DNA of 64,000 bases, taken from positions 310,001-374,000 of the forward strand of contig NZ_JAUCZF010000005.1 of NCBI RefSeq assembly GCF_030373245.1. Direction: 5' to 3'. The DNA comes from Hydrogenophaga sp. GTDB lineage: Bacteria; Pseudomonadota; Gammaproteobacteria; Burkholderiales; Burkholderiaceae_C. Below are positions 22,163-31,304 of this stretch, one piece after another (positions within the stretch are counted from its first letter, which is position 1; each line of letters starts with the position of its first letter). A program made the translations under genes and the position numbers. The notes below the pieces were generated by a model. The model ran no database searches and was not told the origin of the DNA. It saw only the letters and a list, made by a program, of their open reading frames with translations.

Positions 22163-23245
22163 TCAGGCCCCTCTGCGCAGCAAGAACGCCCTGATGGCTT
22201 GACCAGCTGGCCGCTCCAACCAGCGGTGCGCAGCAAAGGCTGTCACCACCGATACGATGAAGTAGATCGGCAACGTCAGGTAGCTGTTGGCAAACTCGCG
22301 AGATCCATCAAAGGCAAGATCTGCAACCAGAAGCGCTGTCATCTGAAGTGGGACATGCACGAGGTAGACGCTGTAGCTGATATCGCCCAGCGCGCTGAGG
22401 CGTACCCCCCATGCTGGGGCGACCCGGTCTGCCCCAGCAGCAATGGATACCATTGCCACGGCAATTCCAGCGATCGTTACCTCTTCGAAACCTGCCAACA
22501 GACCAACCAAAGCAGCGCATGAGCTGAGGATGGTCAATGTTGCCGCGCGCGCCAAGCCTGCGTCAGGGCGCAGCGCGTAGAGCAAGCAACCCAGGAAGAA
22601 ATACCCGGCACAGACGAAAACACCTGTCTGGACCAGGGGGAGCGCCACCGGCTCGAGCGCCACCCAGATCCAACAGGCAGCGCAAAGAAACAGCGACACG
22701 CCTATGGCCCCCCGTCTCATGATGAACAGCGACAAGAAGAACATGGCATAGACGACCATTTCCAATGAAACTGACCAGATTGGCCCATTGAAACTCAGGC
22801 CTCGTGACAAACTGGTCCAGTTGGACGACATGAGCAACTGAAGTCCAAAGTGCCTGAGGTCGTTGTTACCGTAAACCTGCCAATGACCCACAGAATGCAG
22901 ACTGATCGCCTGCAATACCGCCACGTAGATCAACGTGGCAAAGTGCAGGGGGTACAGGCGAGCGAAGCGAGCAACGCCAAATGCCCAGGCGCTAGATTGG
23001 CGCGGCAGATAGACATGCGCAAAGACGAAGCCAGAGATGAGCCAAAATAATTCAACAGCTTTGGCGGCAAAAGGACCATACAGGGGCGCCAGGAGGCCGG
23101 CGTAAGGGAATGCATCAACGGGGGGCATGGCTGCCCTGTCATAGGCGTCAGCCAGGTAAAAGTGGTGATAGTGAAACACCACAATCATCAACGCCGCAAT
23201 GCCGCGCAATGCATCGACACAATAAAACCGTCCGATAGGCTCCAT
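22163..23245 (-). CDS. Acyltransferase-3 family membrane protein (OafA/YrhL type)
   Basis: Multi-pass (about ten helices) acyltransferase that typically O-acetylates surface glycans using acyl-CoA. It begins GRFYCVDALRGIAALMIVVF followed by HYHHF, which contains the conserved R and catalytic H of the family, and ends with the usual ISYSVYLVHVPLQ helix and a basic tail. The ATG at 23245 (360 residues) places the motif where homologues have it; an upstream in-frame TTG at 23275 with GGGGG before it would add ten residues. The gene stands alone on the minus strand, convergent with the oxygenase, with an IS graveyard behind it. Probable role: modification of the locus's polysaccharide. Confidence 0.87.
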   Translation of the reverse strand: MEPIGRFYCVDALRGIAALMIVVFHYHHFYLADAYDRAAMPPVDAFPYAGLLAPLYGPFAAKAVELFWLISGFVFAHVYLPRQSSAWAFGVARFARLYPLHFATLIYVAVLQAISLHSVGHWQVYGNNDLRHFGLQLLMSSNWTSLSRGLSFNGPIWSVSLEMVVYAMFFLSLFIMRRGAIGVSLFLCAACWIWVALEPVALPLVQTGVFVCAGYFFLGCLLYALRPDAGLARAATLTILSSCAALVGLLAGFEEVTIAGIAVAMVSIAAGADRVAPAWGVRLSALGDISYSVYLVHVPLQMTALLVADLAFDGSREFANSYLTLPIYFIVSVVTAFAAHRWLERPAGQAIRAFLLRRGA

Positions 23246-23303
23246 ACATGCATCGTTGATCTTAGTCTTACCCAAAACGTGAACCCCCAGCTATGCGCAC
23301 AAC

Positions 23304-23534
23304 ATGAACCACGTCTTTGAGTAGCTCAAGCTCAAAGGTTGGGTATTCCGACCCAAACACGATGGGCACCTCCTGGTCTCCACAGACACCCTGGAAAGCC
23401 CTCAGACATACTTTGGTCATCATCCTGCGGCATTCCCCATCAAAGAGTTGGAACCAGAAAGAATGTTTGCAACTCAGCGAAGTTTAGCAACAGCAATTGA
23501 AGCCACCTCGAAAACCTGTACCAGTCGGGAGTAG
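23304..23534 (+). pseudogene. Possible remnant of an unidentified gene before the IS cluster
   Basis: After ATG (23304) and six codons there is an in-frame TAG (23322), then an uninterrupted, protein-like frame (WVFRPKHDGHLLVST, YFGHHPAAFPIKELEPE) to a TAG at 23532, next to the start of the IS3-family remnant. I do not recognise the family. It could be the tail of a gene broken by the insertions, or chance. The rest of the stretch from 23246 holds nothing else I can identify. Confidence 0.2.
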
Positions 23535-23560
23535 AGAATTCCAACCGATGGAGTCTCTAC

Positions 23561-23736
23561 ATGAAGAAATCAAGATTCAGTGAATGCCAGATCGTGGCGA
23601 TCCTCAAAGAGGTCGAGCTCGGTGCCAAGGTCGATGAGACGTACAGGAAGCACGGCAACGATCCCACGTACTACAAGTGGAAGAGCCAGTACGCGGGCAT
23701 GAGCGTGTCGCACCTGGCGCAGCTACGCGAGCTGCA
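23561..23736 (+). pseudogene. IS3-family OrfA fragment (N-terminal part)
   Basis: Translation MKKSRFSECQIVAILKEVEL... gives the helix-turn-helix part of an IS3-family OrfA, including KHGNDPTYYKWKSQYAGM. Homology runs to about LAQLRELH and stops exactly where the terminal repeat TGACCCTGT of the neighbouring element begins (23737). No matching OrfB follows on this strand. It is a truncated IS, different from the inserted element, because the orientation and OrfA sequence differ. Confidence 0.75.
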
Positions 23737-23752
23737 TGACCCTGTACCCGAT

Positions 23753-24638
23753 TCAGTACCGCTCGGAAGTAGAGATTTCCGGCTCCTCTGAGATCGCCGT
23801 TGCAGGCAGCTGCCTGCAACGGCGGGCGAATTCGGCGGGGGTCGCCCAGTCTAGCGCTGAGTGGGGTCGACTCTCGTTGTAGTACTGCCGCCATGCCTCG
23901 ATCTTGCCCCGGGCATCGTCGAGCGACAGGAACCAGGTGGCATTGAGGCACCCCTGACGCAGCCTGCCATTGAAGCTTTCCACGTTGGCGTTATCGGTTG
24001 GCTTACCGGGTCGGCTGAAGTCGAGTTCGACGCGGCGCTCATACGCCCACTTGTCCATCACCTTGGAGATGAACTCGCTGCCGTTGTCGGACTTGATCGT
24101 GCGTGGTAGACCGCGCTCATGGCTGATGGCCGTGAGCACACGAACGACGTCCTCGCCTTTGAGGCTCTGACCGACGTCGATTGCCAGACACTCGCGCGTG
24201 AACAGATCGACCACCGTGAGCATGCGTAACTTGCGCCATCGAACAGGGCATCGGCCACGAAGTCCATGCTCCAGATATCGTTGATCGCGTGTGCAAGCTG
24301 CTTGGGTTGCCTGAGTTGCGCGGCCTTGTTGCGCCGGGGGCGCTTCAGGCGCAGCGACAGGCCTTCCTCTCGGTAGAGGCGATACACCCGTTTGACGTTG
24401 TCCATGTGGCCCTCCCGGCGCAGCATCACGTGTACCCGGCGGAAGCCATAGTGCACGCGCGTGTCGGTGATCTCCTTGATGCGCGACTTCAGTGCGCTCT
24501 CGTCCCTGCGTTGAGAGACGTAAAGATAGGTCGAAGCCGACATGCGCACCACCCGCAGCGCCTGGCGCTGGCTGCAACCGAATCTCTGCATGAGTTCGGG
24601 TACCAACTCGCGTCGCTGGGAGGGTCTCAAAGCTTTTT
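23753..24638 (-). pseudogene. IS3-family transposase OrfB with a 1-nt deletion
   Basis: Catalytic integrase part of the element. It reads RRELVPELMQRFGCSQRQAL to INDIWSMDFVADALFDG in one frame, then continues KLRMLTVVDLFTRECLAIDV to the C-terminus in another. The expected GATGGCCGCAAG is GATGGCGCAAG, so one C is missing near 24234-24238. The DDE residues are split across the frames: D in WSMDFV before the break, D in IKSDNGSEF and E in VESFNGRL after it. Without a second shift no full transposase is made. Confidence 0.85.
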
Positions 24639-24926
24639 TGCGACCACCGCCTGCAGCATGGCCTTGTCCAGGCTCAGGTCGGCCACGATCTGCTTGAGCT
24701 TGCGGTTCTCTTCTTCGAGCTGGCGCAATCGGCGCAGTTCGGATGGACCGACGCCGCCATAGCGCCTCTTCCACACGTAAAACGTCGCATCGCTGATGCC
24801 CATCTTGCGACAGACCTCCTCAACACGGGTACCCAGCTCGGCTTGCTTGAGAGCAAAGGCGATTTGCTCCTCGGTGAACTTGCTCTTCTTCACGACATGC
24901 TCCTGCCCACTCGGGGCGTTCATCAT
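24627..24926 (-). CDS. IS3-family transposase OrfA
   Basis: A 99-residue DNA-binding subunit with a helix-turn-helix (KFTEEQIAFALKQAELG, RKMGISDATFYVWKRRY) and a C-terminal leucine-zipper-like helix (RLRQLEEENRKLKQIVADLS). It ends AVVAKKL at the AAAAAAG slippery heptamer, where ribosomes would shift to the OrfB frame. The reading frame is intact, but its partner is broken, so it probably no longer supports transposition. Confidence 0.85.
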   Translation of the reverse strand: MMNAPSGQEHVVKKSKFTEEQIAFALKQAELGTRVEEVCRKMGISDATFYVWKRRYGGVGPSELRRLRQLEEENRKLKQIVADLSLDKAMLQAVVAKKL

Positions 24927-24974
24927 GCCGGTCCTCTCTGTAACTGAACAGTACGAAATCCTGGGACAGGGTCA

Positions 24975-25316
24975 AAGCAACCCTGCCCGGGCCATCACGC
25001 GGTAGACACGCTTGGGATTGACCCGCGCGTCGCGTCGTGTGCTGCGCTGGCGGTTGACCAGGGCGCAGGCGCGTCGTTACCCGTAGCTGGGCAGATCGGT
25101 GATCTGCTCACGGATCTGTGCGAGCAGCTGTGCGTCACCCGACGGCGTACGTCCCTTGCGACCATCGCGCCAGTCCTCGCTACGGCGAAGCAGCTCATGC
25201 ACATGCGAGCGCGCTACGCCCAGCGCCCGGCAGACCGTCCTCCTTGGTCGCCCCCGGGCAACAAGGAGGTCAACCGCTTTGCCAAAGGCCGCGCCTGGAG
25301 CCGTGAACGACTGCAC
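24975..25316 (-). pseudogene. Second IS3-family OrfB remnant (N-terminal part)
   Basis: Minus-strand translation gives VARSHVHELLRRSEDWRDGR, GRTPSGDAQLLAQIR and ITDLPSYG, then a TAA where related proteins read a tyrosine (TAC), and beyond it RRACALVNRQRS and VNPKRVYRVMARAGLL. This is the N-terminal region of an IS3-family OrfB of a type different from the neighbouring element. It is cut at 24974/24975 by that element. Both nonsense mutation and truncation make it dead. Confidence 0.75.
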
Positions 25317-25543
25317 GAACCGTCAAACTGCGGTGGGCGCACACTCGTTTGGGAATAAAGCGTTCAAGTATGCTCCGTCGGATACGAAAGTGACCTAACC
25401 CGACGGCAGCCCAAATACTGTGCAATACCGCATGTTGCTCCTATTGGCAAATTTGGATGCCTTCACTATTTCCAGATCGCTAGTGCTATGCTGCCGAGGC
25501 TCTAGGTTGAGGGACGAGCCTATATGAACTCCAGGTGCTCACG

Positions 25544-28009
25544 ATGCAAGATTCCACGCTGCACGCAACAGGTCTGATTCGGCGCAACTCTCTGTCCTTT
25601 GTGAGGCATGTTTTTGCTCTCAACAAAGAACGCCAACCTCTGGTCAGCTTTCCAGATGAGGCGGCCGCCAAGGAGCCCGCTGGCCTCAAGATTGAGAGGT
25701 GCATCGTCCCTGAGGATGGAGGCGGCTGGTTCACCGAACGGCACGCATTGATTCATGACGATCTACCTGCGCAGGTGACCTACACCTCGGGCACGGAAGG
25801 CAAACCCAAGGGCATCATCCTCAGCTACGCGAATCTCGCCGACGCCGCAGAGCGAATCATCAGCGAGATGGACCTGACAGCTGATGTGCGCGAGTACGTT
25901 GGCGTTCCGGTCACACACAGCTTTGGTATGGCCCGAATACGCGTGATCAGCGCAGTCGGTGGCTGGTCTTACTTGCCTTCGCGCGGCTTTGACCCCCTTG
26001 AATTGTCCCGCATGCTCGGGGCTGGTGAAGTCAACTCCCTTTCTGCTGTGCCCACGCTCCTGCGGATTCTGCTTCGGCGTCCCGAGGTGATTGGAGAGGC
26101 AGGCCAAAAGCTTCGCTGGATGGAGATCGGCTCCCAATACATGTCAGCTGCGGAGAAGCGCGGAATCCGTGAAATGTTTCCGAACGCGAGAATCGTGCAG
26201 CATTACGGCCTCACAGAAGCGTCGCGCAGCACATTCCTCAGGATCTCAGACGCTCCGGACGAATTGCTCGAATCAGTGGGCTGCGCTGTCGGCAAGACAG
26301 AGGTGGGCATATCGCCAGACGGGCGCATCCGAGTTCGAGGACCTCACGTTGCGAAGTGGCGCATTGAGGGGAATCATCAGCAGCCGCTATGTGAGCCCGA
26401 TGGTTGGCTTCTGACCAGTGATCTGGGCCATATGAACGGTAGCCACCTCTATTTTGACGGTAGAGCCGACGATCAGATCAACAGCGGCGGCGTGAAGATC
26501 AACCCAGACCTGCTTGAGGCGCAGATCAGCAAGCTTCTGAAGCGAAGCGAAAAGTTGGTCGTGACCAAGGTGCCCGACAAGCTTCGCGGGGAAGGCGTTC
26601 TGGTGGTGGCGGAATCGCAGGACCTTGACTTGGCTCAGCTCAAGAAAGCTTCGGGCCAGGCCCTGAAAAAGCTGGGTCTCGACGTTGGTGATGCCTTGCA
26701 CGCCAAGGTAATGCCGTCGATTCCACAGACTGCGACCGGCAAACCACTGCGTCGGATTCTGACAGAAGAGTTTGTTCGTGAGAACGAGGCTGTTGATAGA
26801 GGTCCCGAGGGTGGCCACTCGGTTGATCCAATGGCTGGGGATGTGATGGGTTTCTTCCAGCATTTTTTCCCAGGCCAAAACATTGACGCAGATGCAAGCT
26901 TCGAGGCTCTCGGAGGTGACTCGCTTGGCTACATCCAGTTTTCAATGGGATTTGAGCAACGATTTGGTCCGTTGCCTAGCAGATGGGAGTCACTCACAGT
27001 CGCGCAATTGCAGAGCATGATCTCCCCCGCTTCTGGGAAACCATTCCTGAGACTGGAATCTGCAACGCTGACGCGCGCATTCTTCATGATTTGTATCGTG
27101 GCGCTGCATCTCGACACTTTTGTCTATAGCAAAACCTGGGGTGCAGCATATTTCCTGTTCATGTTGGCGGGCTACAGCCTTATGCGATTCCAGTGGCCCG
27201 AAATCAGTCGTACTGGAAAGGTGAAAACGATCTTTGGTACTGTGTTGCGAATCGCCATTCCGACTGTACTGATGGTGGTGGCTATGCAGCTTTGGGCCCA
27301 TGAAACTGAGCTAAAGCCACTGTTGCTGATCTCAAACTATTTTGATCCTCATCAATATCATGTTGTATATTTCTACTTCGCAGAAATATACATGCAACTG
27401 TTGCTGATAATTGCAGGACTGCTCTCCTTCCGGTCAATTCGGAACAGATTTCAAAAAAGCCCCCTCATCAGCGCAACCGTCCTGATCGTCCTTTCGATGG
27501 CACTAAGCTCCTTGGTTGAGTGGGTTTGGGACACCAACTATATCTACCATCGCACACCCATCTGGTATTTGTGGACAGTGGCTTGTGGAATGCTCATAGC
27601 CAGCGCGTCGTTGCGAAATTTGCCGATTCGCTTGATGGTGATGGCAATCGTTGCGACTGTTGTGCTGCTCCACCATGGCTTTACAGCAGCTTCCTGTTAT
27701 ATATGGAGTGGTTGCGCCCTCTTGCTGTTCTGGCCGGAAATATCGGTTCCAGTCTCAGTGAAAAGAGTGGTCGGTGAGATTGCTGGGGCGTCGATGTTTA
27801 TGTACCTCAGCCATTATCAGGTTCAGTCAGTCGTAACCCGACTATTTCACGAGCCGAGGCCTTGGACTGCACTATTCACCGCGGTGGCAGTAGGCATTGT
27901 GTTCGCTCGAACCTACAACTGGATCGAGGGCCAAGTGCTGGCATTCGGTCGCTACCATGGTTGGTGGGGTCGACAAAAATGGCGACAGGGATCTAATCCA
28001 GTGGTGTAG
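25544..28009 (+). CDS. Fused adenylation domain - acyl carrier protein - membrane acyltransferase
   Basis: An 821-residue three-part protein. Residues about 75-400 are an AMP-forming adenylation domain: VTYTSGTEGKPKG (81-90 region), VQHYGLTEASR, DGWLLTSDLG, FDGRADDQINSGGVKI and PQTATGKPLRR with the catalytic lysine. Residues about 425-495 are a carrier protein with attachment serine S460 (FEALGGDSLGYIQF). Residues about 510-815 form about ten membrane helices resembling the Acyltransferase-3 fold, with a histidine at the end of the first helix (IVALHLDTF). The adenylation N-terminus is about 80 residues shorter than usual. The ATG at 25544 has AGG 8 nt upstream; GTG at 25535 is an alternative. 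Inferred role: activates an acid, loads it on its own carrier and transfers it to a glycan across the inner membrane. Confidence 0.82.
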   Translation: MQDSTLHATGLIRRNSLSFVRHVFALNKERQPLVSFPDEAAAKEPAGLKIERCIVPEDGGGWFTERHALIHDDLPAQVTYTSGTEGKPKGIILSYANLADAAERIISEMDLTADVREYVGVPVTHSFGMARIRVISAVGGWSYLPSRGFDPLELSRMLGAGEVNSLSAVPTLLRILLRRPEVIGEAGQKLRWMEIGSQYMSAAEKRGIREMFPNARIVQHYGLTEASRSTFLRISDAPDELLESVGCAVGKTEVGISPDGRIRVRGPHVAKWRIEGNHQQPLCEPDGWLLTSDLGHMNGSHLYFDGRADDQINSGGVKINPDLLEAQISKLLKRSEKLVVTKVPDKLRGEGVLVVAESQDLDLAQLKKASGQALKKLGLDVGDALHAKVMPSIPQTATGKPLRRILTEEFVRENEAVDRGPEGGHSVDPMAGDVMGFFQHFFPGQNIDADASFEALGGDSLGYIQFSMGFEQRFGPLPSRWESLTVAQLQSMISPASGKPFLRLESATLTRAFFMICIVALHLDTFVYSKTWGAAYFLFMLAGYSLMRFQWPEISRTGKVKTIFGTVLRIAIPTVLMVVAMQLWAHETELKPLLLISNYFDPHQYHVVYFYFAEIYMQLLLIIAGLLSFRSIRNRFQKSPLISATVLIVLSMALSSLVEWVWDTNYIYHRTPIWYLWTVACGMLIASASLRNLPIRLMVMAIVATVVLLHHGFTAASCYIWSGCALLLFWPEISVPVSVKRVVGEIAGASMFMYLSHYQVQSVVTRLFHEPRPWTALFTAVAVGIVFARTYNWIEGQVLAFGRYHGWWGRQKWRQGSNPVV

Positions 28010-28200
28010 CAGGTTCCTTGAGGAAACCTTTGGTGAGTGCTTGCGCCGATTTCTCGGGTCAAGCTGTCATCGTTTCACTGAGGCAGGAACCAGCATTCGT
28101 TCCGAATCTTGGGACGTGCTGAACTGTTTGGTTGATATTTGCAGGACGGACTCAAGACCCAATCACACCCAGTATACAGACGTTCAGGTGTTGACCTAAC

Positions 28201-29682
28201 TCACCTGGGTCTGATGAGCGGAATCACAAAACGCAGAAATAAGGGCAAGAACAACCCCGTTGTAAAAAGTCCTAAAACGGCAAGCCGCCAAAACGGCTTG
28301 ATTTCTGAAACAAAGGGTGCATGGGCTGCCATCCACCATCCGGTCAGAGAAACGATCAGGAAAAAGGTCAACATACCACCTTCTACCCGAGCATTTCTCA
28401 GACCAAGCGTTCGTCCGAGGTACTGACAGCAAAAGATTCTGACGACTTCGCTAGCAGCGAAAAACATGGCAGCAGTCGCGATGTCGAGCTTGAAAAGAAA
28501 CAGCGGGATCAGCATCAACGCGTAGCTCCCCACCTTGACGGCACTCGTGATCGCAACCCATTTGGAACGTCCGGACGCAATAAAGGCAGCGCCGTACATG
28601 GTCTCCAGGCAACTGAACCACGCGCCTATTGCAAGCATCGGCAACAGCACACCACCCATCGAATAGCGATCGTCATACGCAAGAGCGAAAAAGCTTGAAG
28701 CTCCGCTGACCAGCAAAGCACAGAGATAACTTGATAGGACCAGCGCTGCCATATGGGTGCGCGCAAATGCAACTGGTAACGGCATCCCTTGCTGAAGCAT
28801 GCGCGAATACCAAGCGAACAGCACACTTCCCTGAACCTTGCCCACCAGCGCAGGAATAATCGCTGCGAGGCTGGCTGCGATGGCATAAACGCCGACTTCA
28901 GCGAGCGGGAACGTGCCCGCCAGCGCGAGGCGATCAATCTGAAGAGCCAGAAATGTAATCACCGTGCTGATGAATATCCATTTGCCGAAGGAGATGATGG
29001 CTCTGATTGCCTCAGCCTCCCATCGCAACTGTGAGCGAGGCCCGTTGAGCATCCAGTAGCTCAGGGATGCGGAAAGAGCAGTGGACAACACGGCTGCAAT
29101 CGCCAGCGCATAGACTGACCTCAGATACCAGGCCAAACCAACTATCACAAGTGCATTGAAAATGCCAGCGATAAAATCGATCTGTATCACCTCCTTGATG
29201 TTCAAGTGCCTCGCAGCTGTCATCAGCTTCGCAGACTTGAACCCATCAATCAAAGAAGTCAATGCCACGATAGGAATCAAGTACAGAAGTTCATACGCCT
29301 TAGGATCATTGGCACCATATATTTGAGCGAGCGGCCAAGCCAATATCAATGCAACAGAAAATAAACAAATTCCTCGTATTACCTGCAACGTCCAGGCGGT
29401 ATTCAGAAAATCTGGCTCGTCCCCACGGGGATGCTGAACAACATTGGTTTGGAGTCCAATGTCCGAGAACATGGCCAGCCCCATCATCACGGCAGAAACA
29501 ATGGCCATCAAGGCAAATGCCTCTTCGAAAAGGAGCGCGGCCAACACCACATTGGCACCCAAACGCAGGACCTGCCCAAGCCCAAAAGCCAAAACAATCC
29601 AGGCCGTCCCAGACCTGGCCCGCCCTCCAAAGCTCTGAACCGCTGGGTCATCTGAAGCCTCTTTTTCAGGATCGGAAGTCAT
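28201..29682 (-). CDS. Polysaccharide flippase (Wzx/oligosaccharide transporter, MOP superfamily)
   Basis: A 493-residue inner-membrane protein with about 12-14 predicted helices that would flip undecaprenyl-linked repeat units to the periplasm. After a charged N-terminus it reads ARSGTAWIVLAFGLGQVLRL and VSAVMMGLAMFSDIGLQTNV, the latter typical of Wzx-like proteins (DIGLQTNVVQHPRGD...FLNTAWTLQVIRG). The ATG at 29682 overlaps the stop of the upstream ligase gene (ATGA); an upstream in-frame start would lie inside that gene. Last gene of the minus-strand export operon. It ends 191 nt from the convergent fused acyltransferase gene; I see no terminator between them. Confidence 0.88.
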   Translation of the reverse strand: MTSDPEKEASDDPAVQSFGGRARSGTAWIVLAFGLGQVLRLGANVVLAALLFEEAFALMAIVSAVMMGLAMFSDIGLQTNVVQHPRGDEPDFLNTAWTLQVIRGICLFSVALILAWPLAQIYGANDPKAYELLYLIPIVALTSLIDGFKSAKLMTAARHLNIKEVIQIDFIAGIFNALVIVGLAWYLRSVYALAIAAVLSTALSASLSYWMLNGPRSQLRWEAEAIRAIISFGKWIFISTVITFLALQIDRLALAGTFPLAEVGVYAIAASLAAIIPALVGKVQGSVLFAWYSRMLQQGMPLPVAFARTHMAALVLSSYLCALLVSGASSFFALAYDDRYSMGGVLLPMLAIGAWFSCLETMYGAAFIASGRSKWVAITSAVKVGSYALMLIPLFLFKLDIATAAMFFAASEVVRIFCCQYLGRTLGLRNARVEGGMLTFFLIVSLTGWWMAAHAPFVSEIKPFWRLAVLGLFTTGLFLPLFLRFVIPLIRPR

Positions 29683-31187
29683 ACCCGTGCAGCCCATAAA
29701 TCCGGGCGGCGTTGGGGTTGCATCCACAAAGCGTACGCGCAACAAATACCCAACAGGGCGAAATAAGTTGTCGGAACAAGCAAAATACTGCTGAGCGTAA
29801 ATATCATTAACATCACAGTGACAACAGATGCAAACAACGCACGCCCTAGCAATAAGGCATCGGAATTTTCAGCTCGACGGGCCCAACGCATACCACGCAT
29901 GAGAACCACCAAGGCTCCAACAAACATGCCGGTGTAGAGAAACAGTCCCACAATACCCGCCTGCAAAGCAACGCCGAGATAGCTGTTGACAATATCAATG
30001 ATGCCTTCGCCTTGCCGCATCACCTGGAGTTCTGGTGCATCCCAGAAGTCGGTTGAGCCAAAAAGCAAATTTCGCTCGATGACCGGACGGGAAACAGTCA
30101 AAAGATCAGCTCGGTAATCAACGTTGCCTTGTTCCGCTGAGCCAACTAGCGGTAGCAGGTCGATGATTTTTTGTCCCGAAGGCGTCATGGACATTACCAA
30201 AAAGGCGCAGCTGGAAACAAGTACAGTCTGAGTCAGCCTCTTGAGTGGTCGAGGGCTGGTAAGAACGAACACTACGAACAAGATCCCTGCTCCCACCCAG
30301 GGTCCGCGCGACAGCGAGGCCAGTATGCCTGTCGCCAGCACTACCCAACCGACCAATCGCCAGGCTTTTTTGTCTACCAGACTCTGAAGGTATAGGTATG
30401 CCCCGGTAGCGACGACAATCGTATAGCCCAGAACAATAGATTCGATCACTGTCACGCTTGGCCGAATAAAGCCACCTCTCAATTTGTAGATACCAAAAGG
30501 ATTCAATCCCAATGCCGTGGCGGAAGCGTCGTAGAGTTTCCAGCTGCGCAGAACCTCGACAACCGCCATCACGGAAAGAAGCACCCCACCCAGCAGCAGG
30601 CCGACAAGCGCATGTCGGAATCCCTCAGCATCGCGAATGCTTCGACTGGCCACGTAATAGGGTAGAAAAAAATCGATCCACATCATCAGTGCCGATCGCG
30701 CATCGCTGGTGAAATTACCGAAACGAAAAGCAAGCAATGAGTTGAGAACCAGGTAGCCCACAACAAACCCATCCACTGGCGATCGAAAGAACCTGATGGT
30801 TTCAGGGCGTTTTGAGAGTTGCCATGCGTAGGGCAGCAATAAGACCAGTGCGAGGAAGCGGTAGTGATTTATTTCGAAGAAATAATTGATGAGGCCAAAT
30901 CCCGGTATTTGAGTGGACGAAGCAGGGGCAACGACCAACAGCAGCAAGTACAGCCCAAAGATTTGGGTTTCACGCCGGCTAACCCTGATGAGCACCACAG
31001 TCATGATGCCCACGTAGACCCAAAAATTCGGTGACAAGAACCAAGTAAGGGTGGTGACGTACCAAAGTGCACGCCAGCGCGCAAATGTCTCTAGTGAGAC
31101 GACTTTGGTGATCGCGGGGCGAGCCAGCAGCCAGACTACACTGCCTAACGCGAGCACCATCACAAGTGCACGTAAATGCTCAGGCAC
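29679..31187 (-). CDS. O-antigen ligase/polymerase-like membrane protein (Wzy/WaaL class)
   Basis: A 502-residue protein with about 11-12 helices and the large periplasmic loop expected of Wzy polymerases and WaaL ligases (around residues 340-400, GSAEQGNVDYRADLL to QVMRQGEGIIDIVNSYLGVA). The preceding GILASLSRGPWVGAGILFV carries the conserved SRGP(W) motif of the family. It begins with GTG at 31187; the next in-frame ATG is nine codons later. Its stop overlaps the flippase start. In a Wzx/Wzy locus the polymerase role is the more likely, but ligase cannot be excluded. Confidence 0.82.
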   Translation of the reverse strand: MPEHLRALVMVLALGSVVWLLARPAITKVVSLETFARWRALWYVTTLTWFLSPNFWVYVGIMTVVLIRVSRRETQIFGLYLLLLVVAPASSTQIPGFGLINYFFEINHYRFLALVLLLPYAWQLSKRPETIRFFRSPVDGFVVGYLVLNSLLAFRFGNFTSDARSALMMWIDFFLPYYVASRSIRDAEGFRHALVGLLLGGVLLSVMAVVEVLRSWKLYDASATALGLNPFGIYKLRGGFIRPSVTVIESIVLGYTIVVATGAYLYLQSLVDKKAWRLVGWVVLATGILASLSRGPWVGAGILFVVFVLTSPRPLKRLTQTVLVSSCAFLVMSMTPSGQKIIDLLPLVGSAEQGNVDYRADLLTVSRPVIERNLLFGSTDFWDAPELQVMRQGEGIIDIVNSYLGVALQAGIVGLFLYTGMFVGALVVLMRGMRWARRAENSDALLLGRALFASVVTVMLMIFTLSSILLVPTTYFALLGICCAYALWMQPQRRPDLWAARV

Positions 31188-31304
31188 GGCTTTCAGGTTC
31201 CATTGAAGTCAGGCCGGCTAGGAGGCATGAAGAGGCGCATGCGGCTGACCTGGACTTGCGAACGCAGTCGCACCGCATGGCGCGAGGACATCGCAGCACG
31301 ATGT

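Larger units (their letters stand above)
23737..24974 (-). mobile_element. IS3-family (probably IS407-group) insertion sequence, inactivated
   Basis: A 1238-bp element bounded by imperfect inverted repeats: TGACCCTGTACCC at 23737 and, reading inward from 24974 on the other strand, TGACCCTGTCCCAGG. It carries OrfA and OrfB on the minus strand with an A6G slippery site (24633-24639) at their junction, the usual programmed -1 frameshift of this family. OrfB has an additional 1-nt deletion. Flanking bases (TGCA left, AAGC right) do not match, so no target duplication is visible; the flanks are fragments of two other IS copies, which suggests rearrangement after insertion. Confidence 0.85.
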
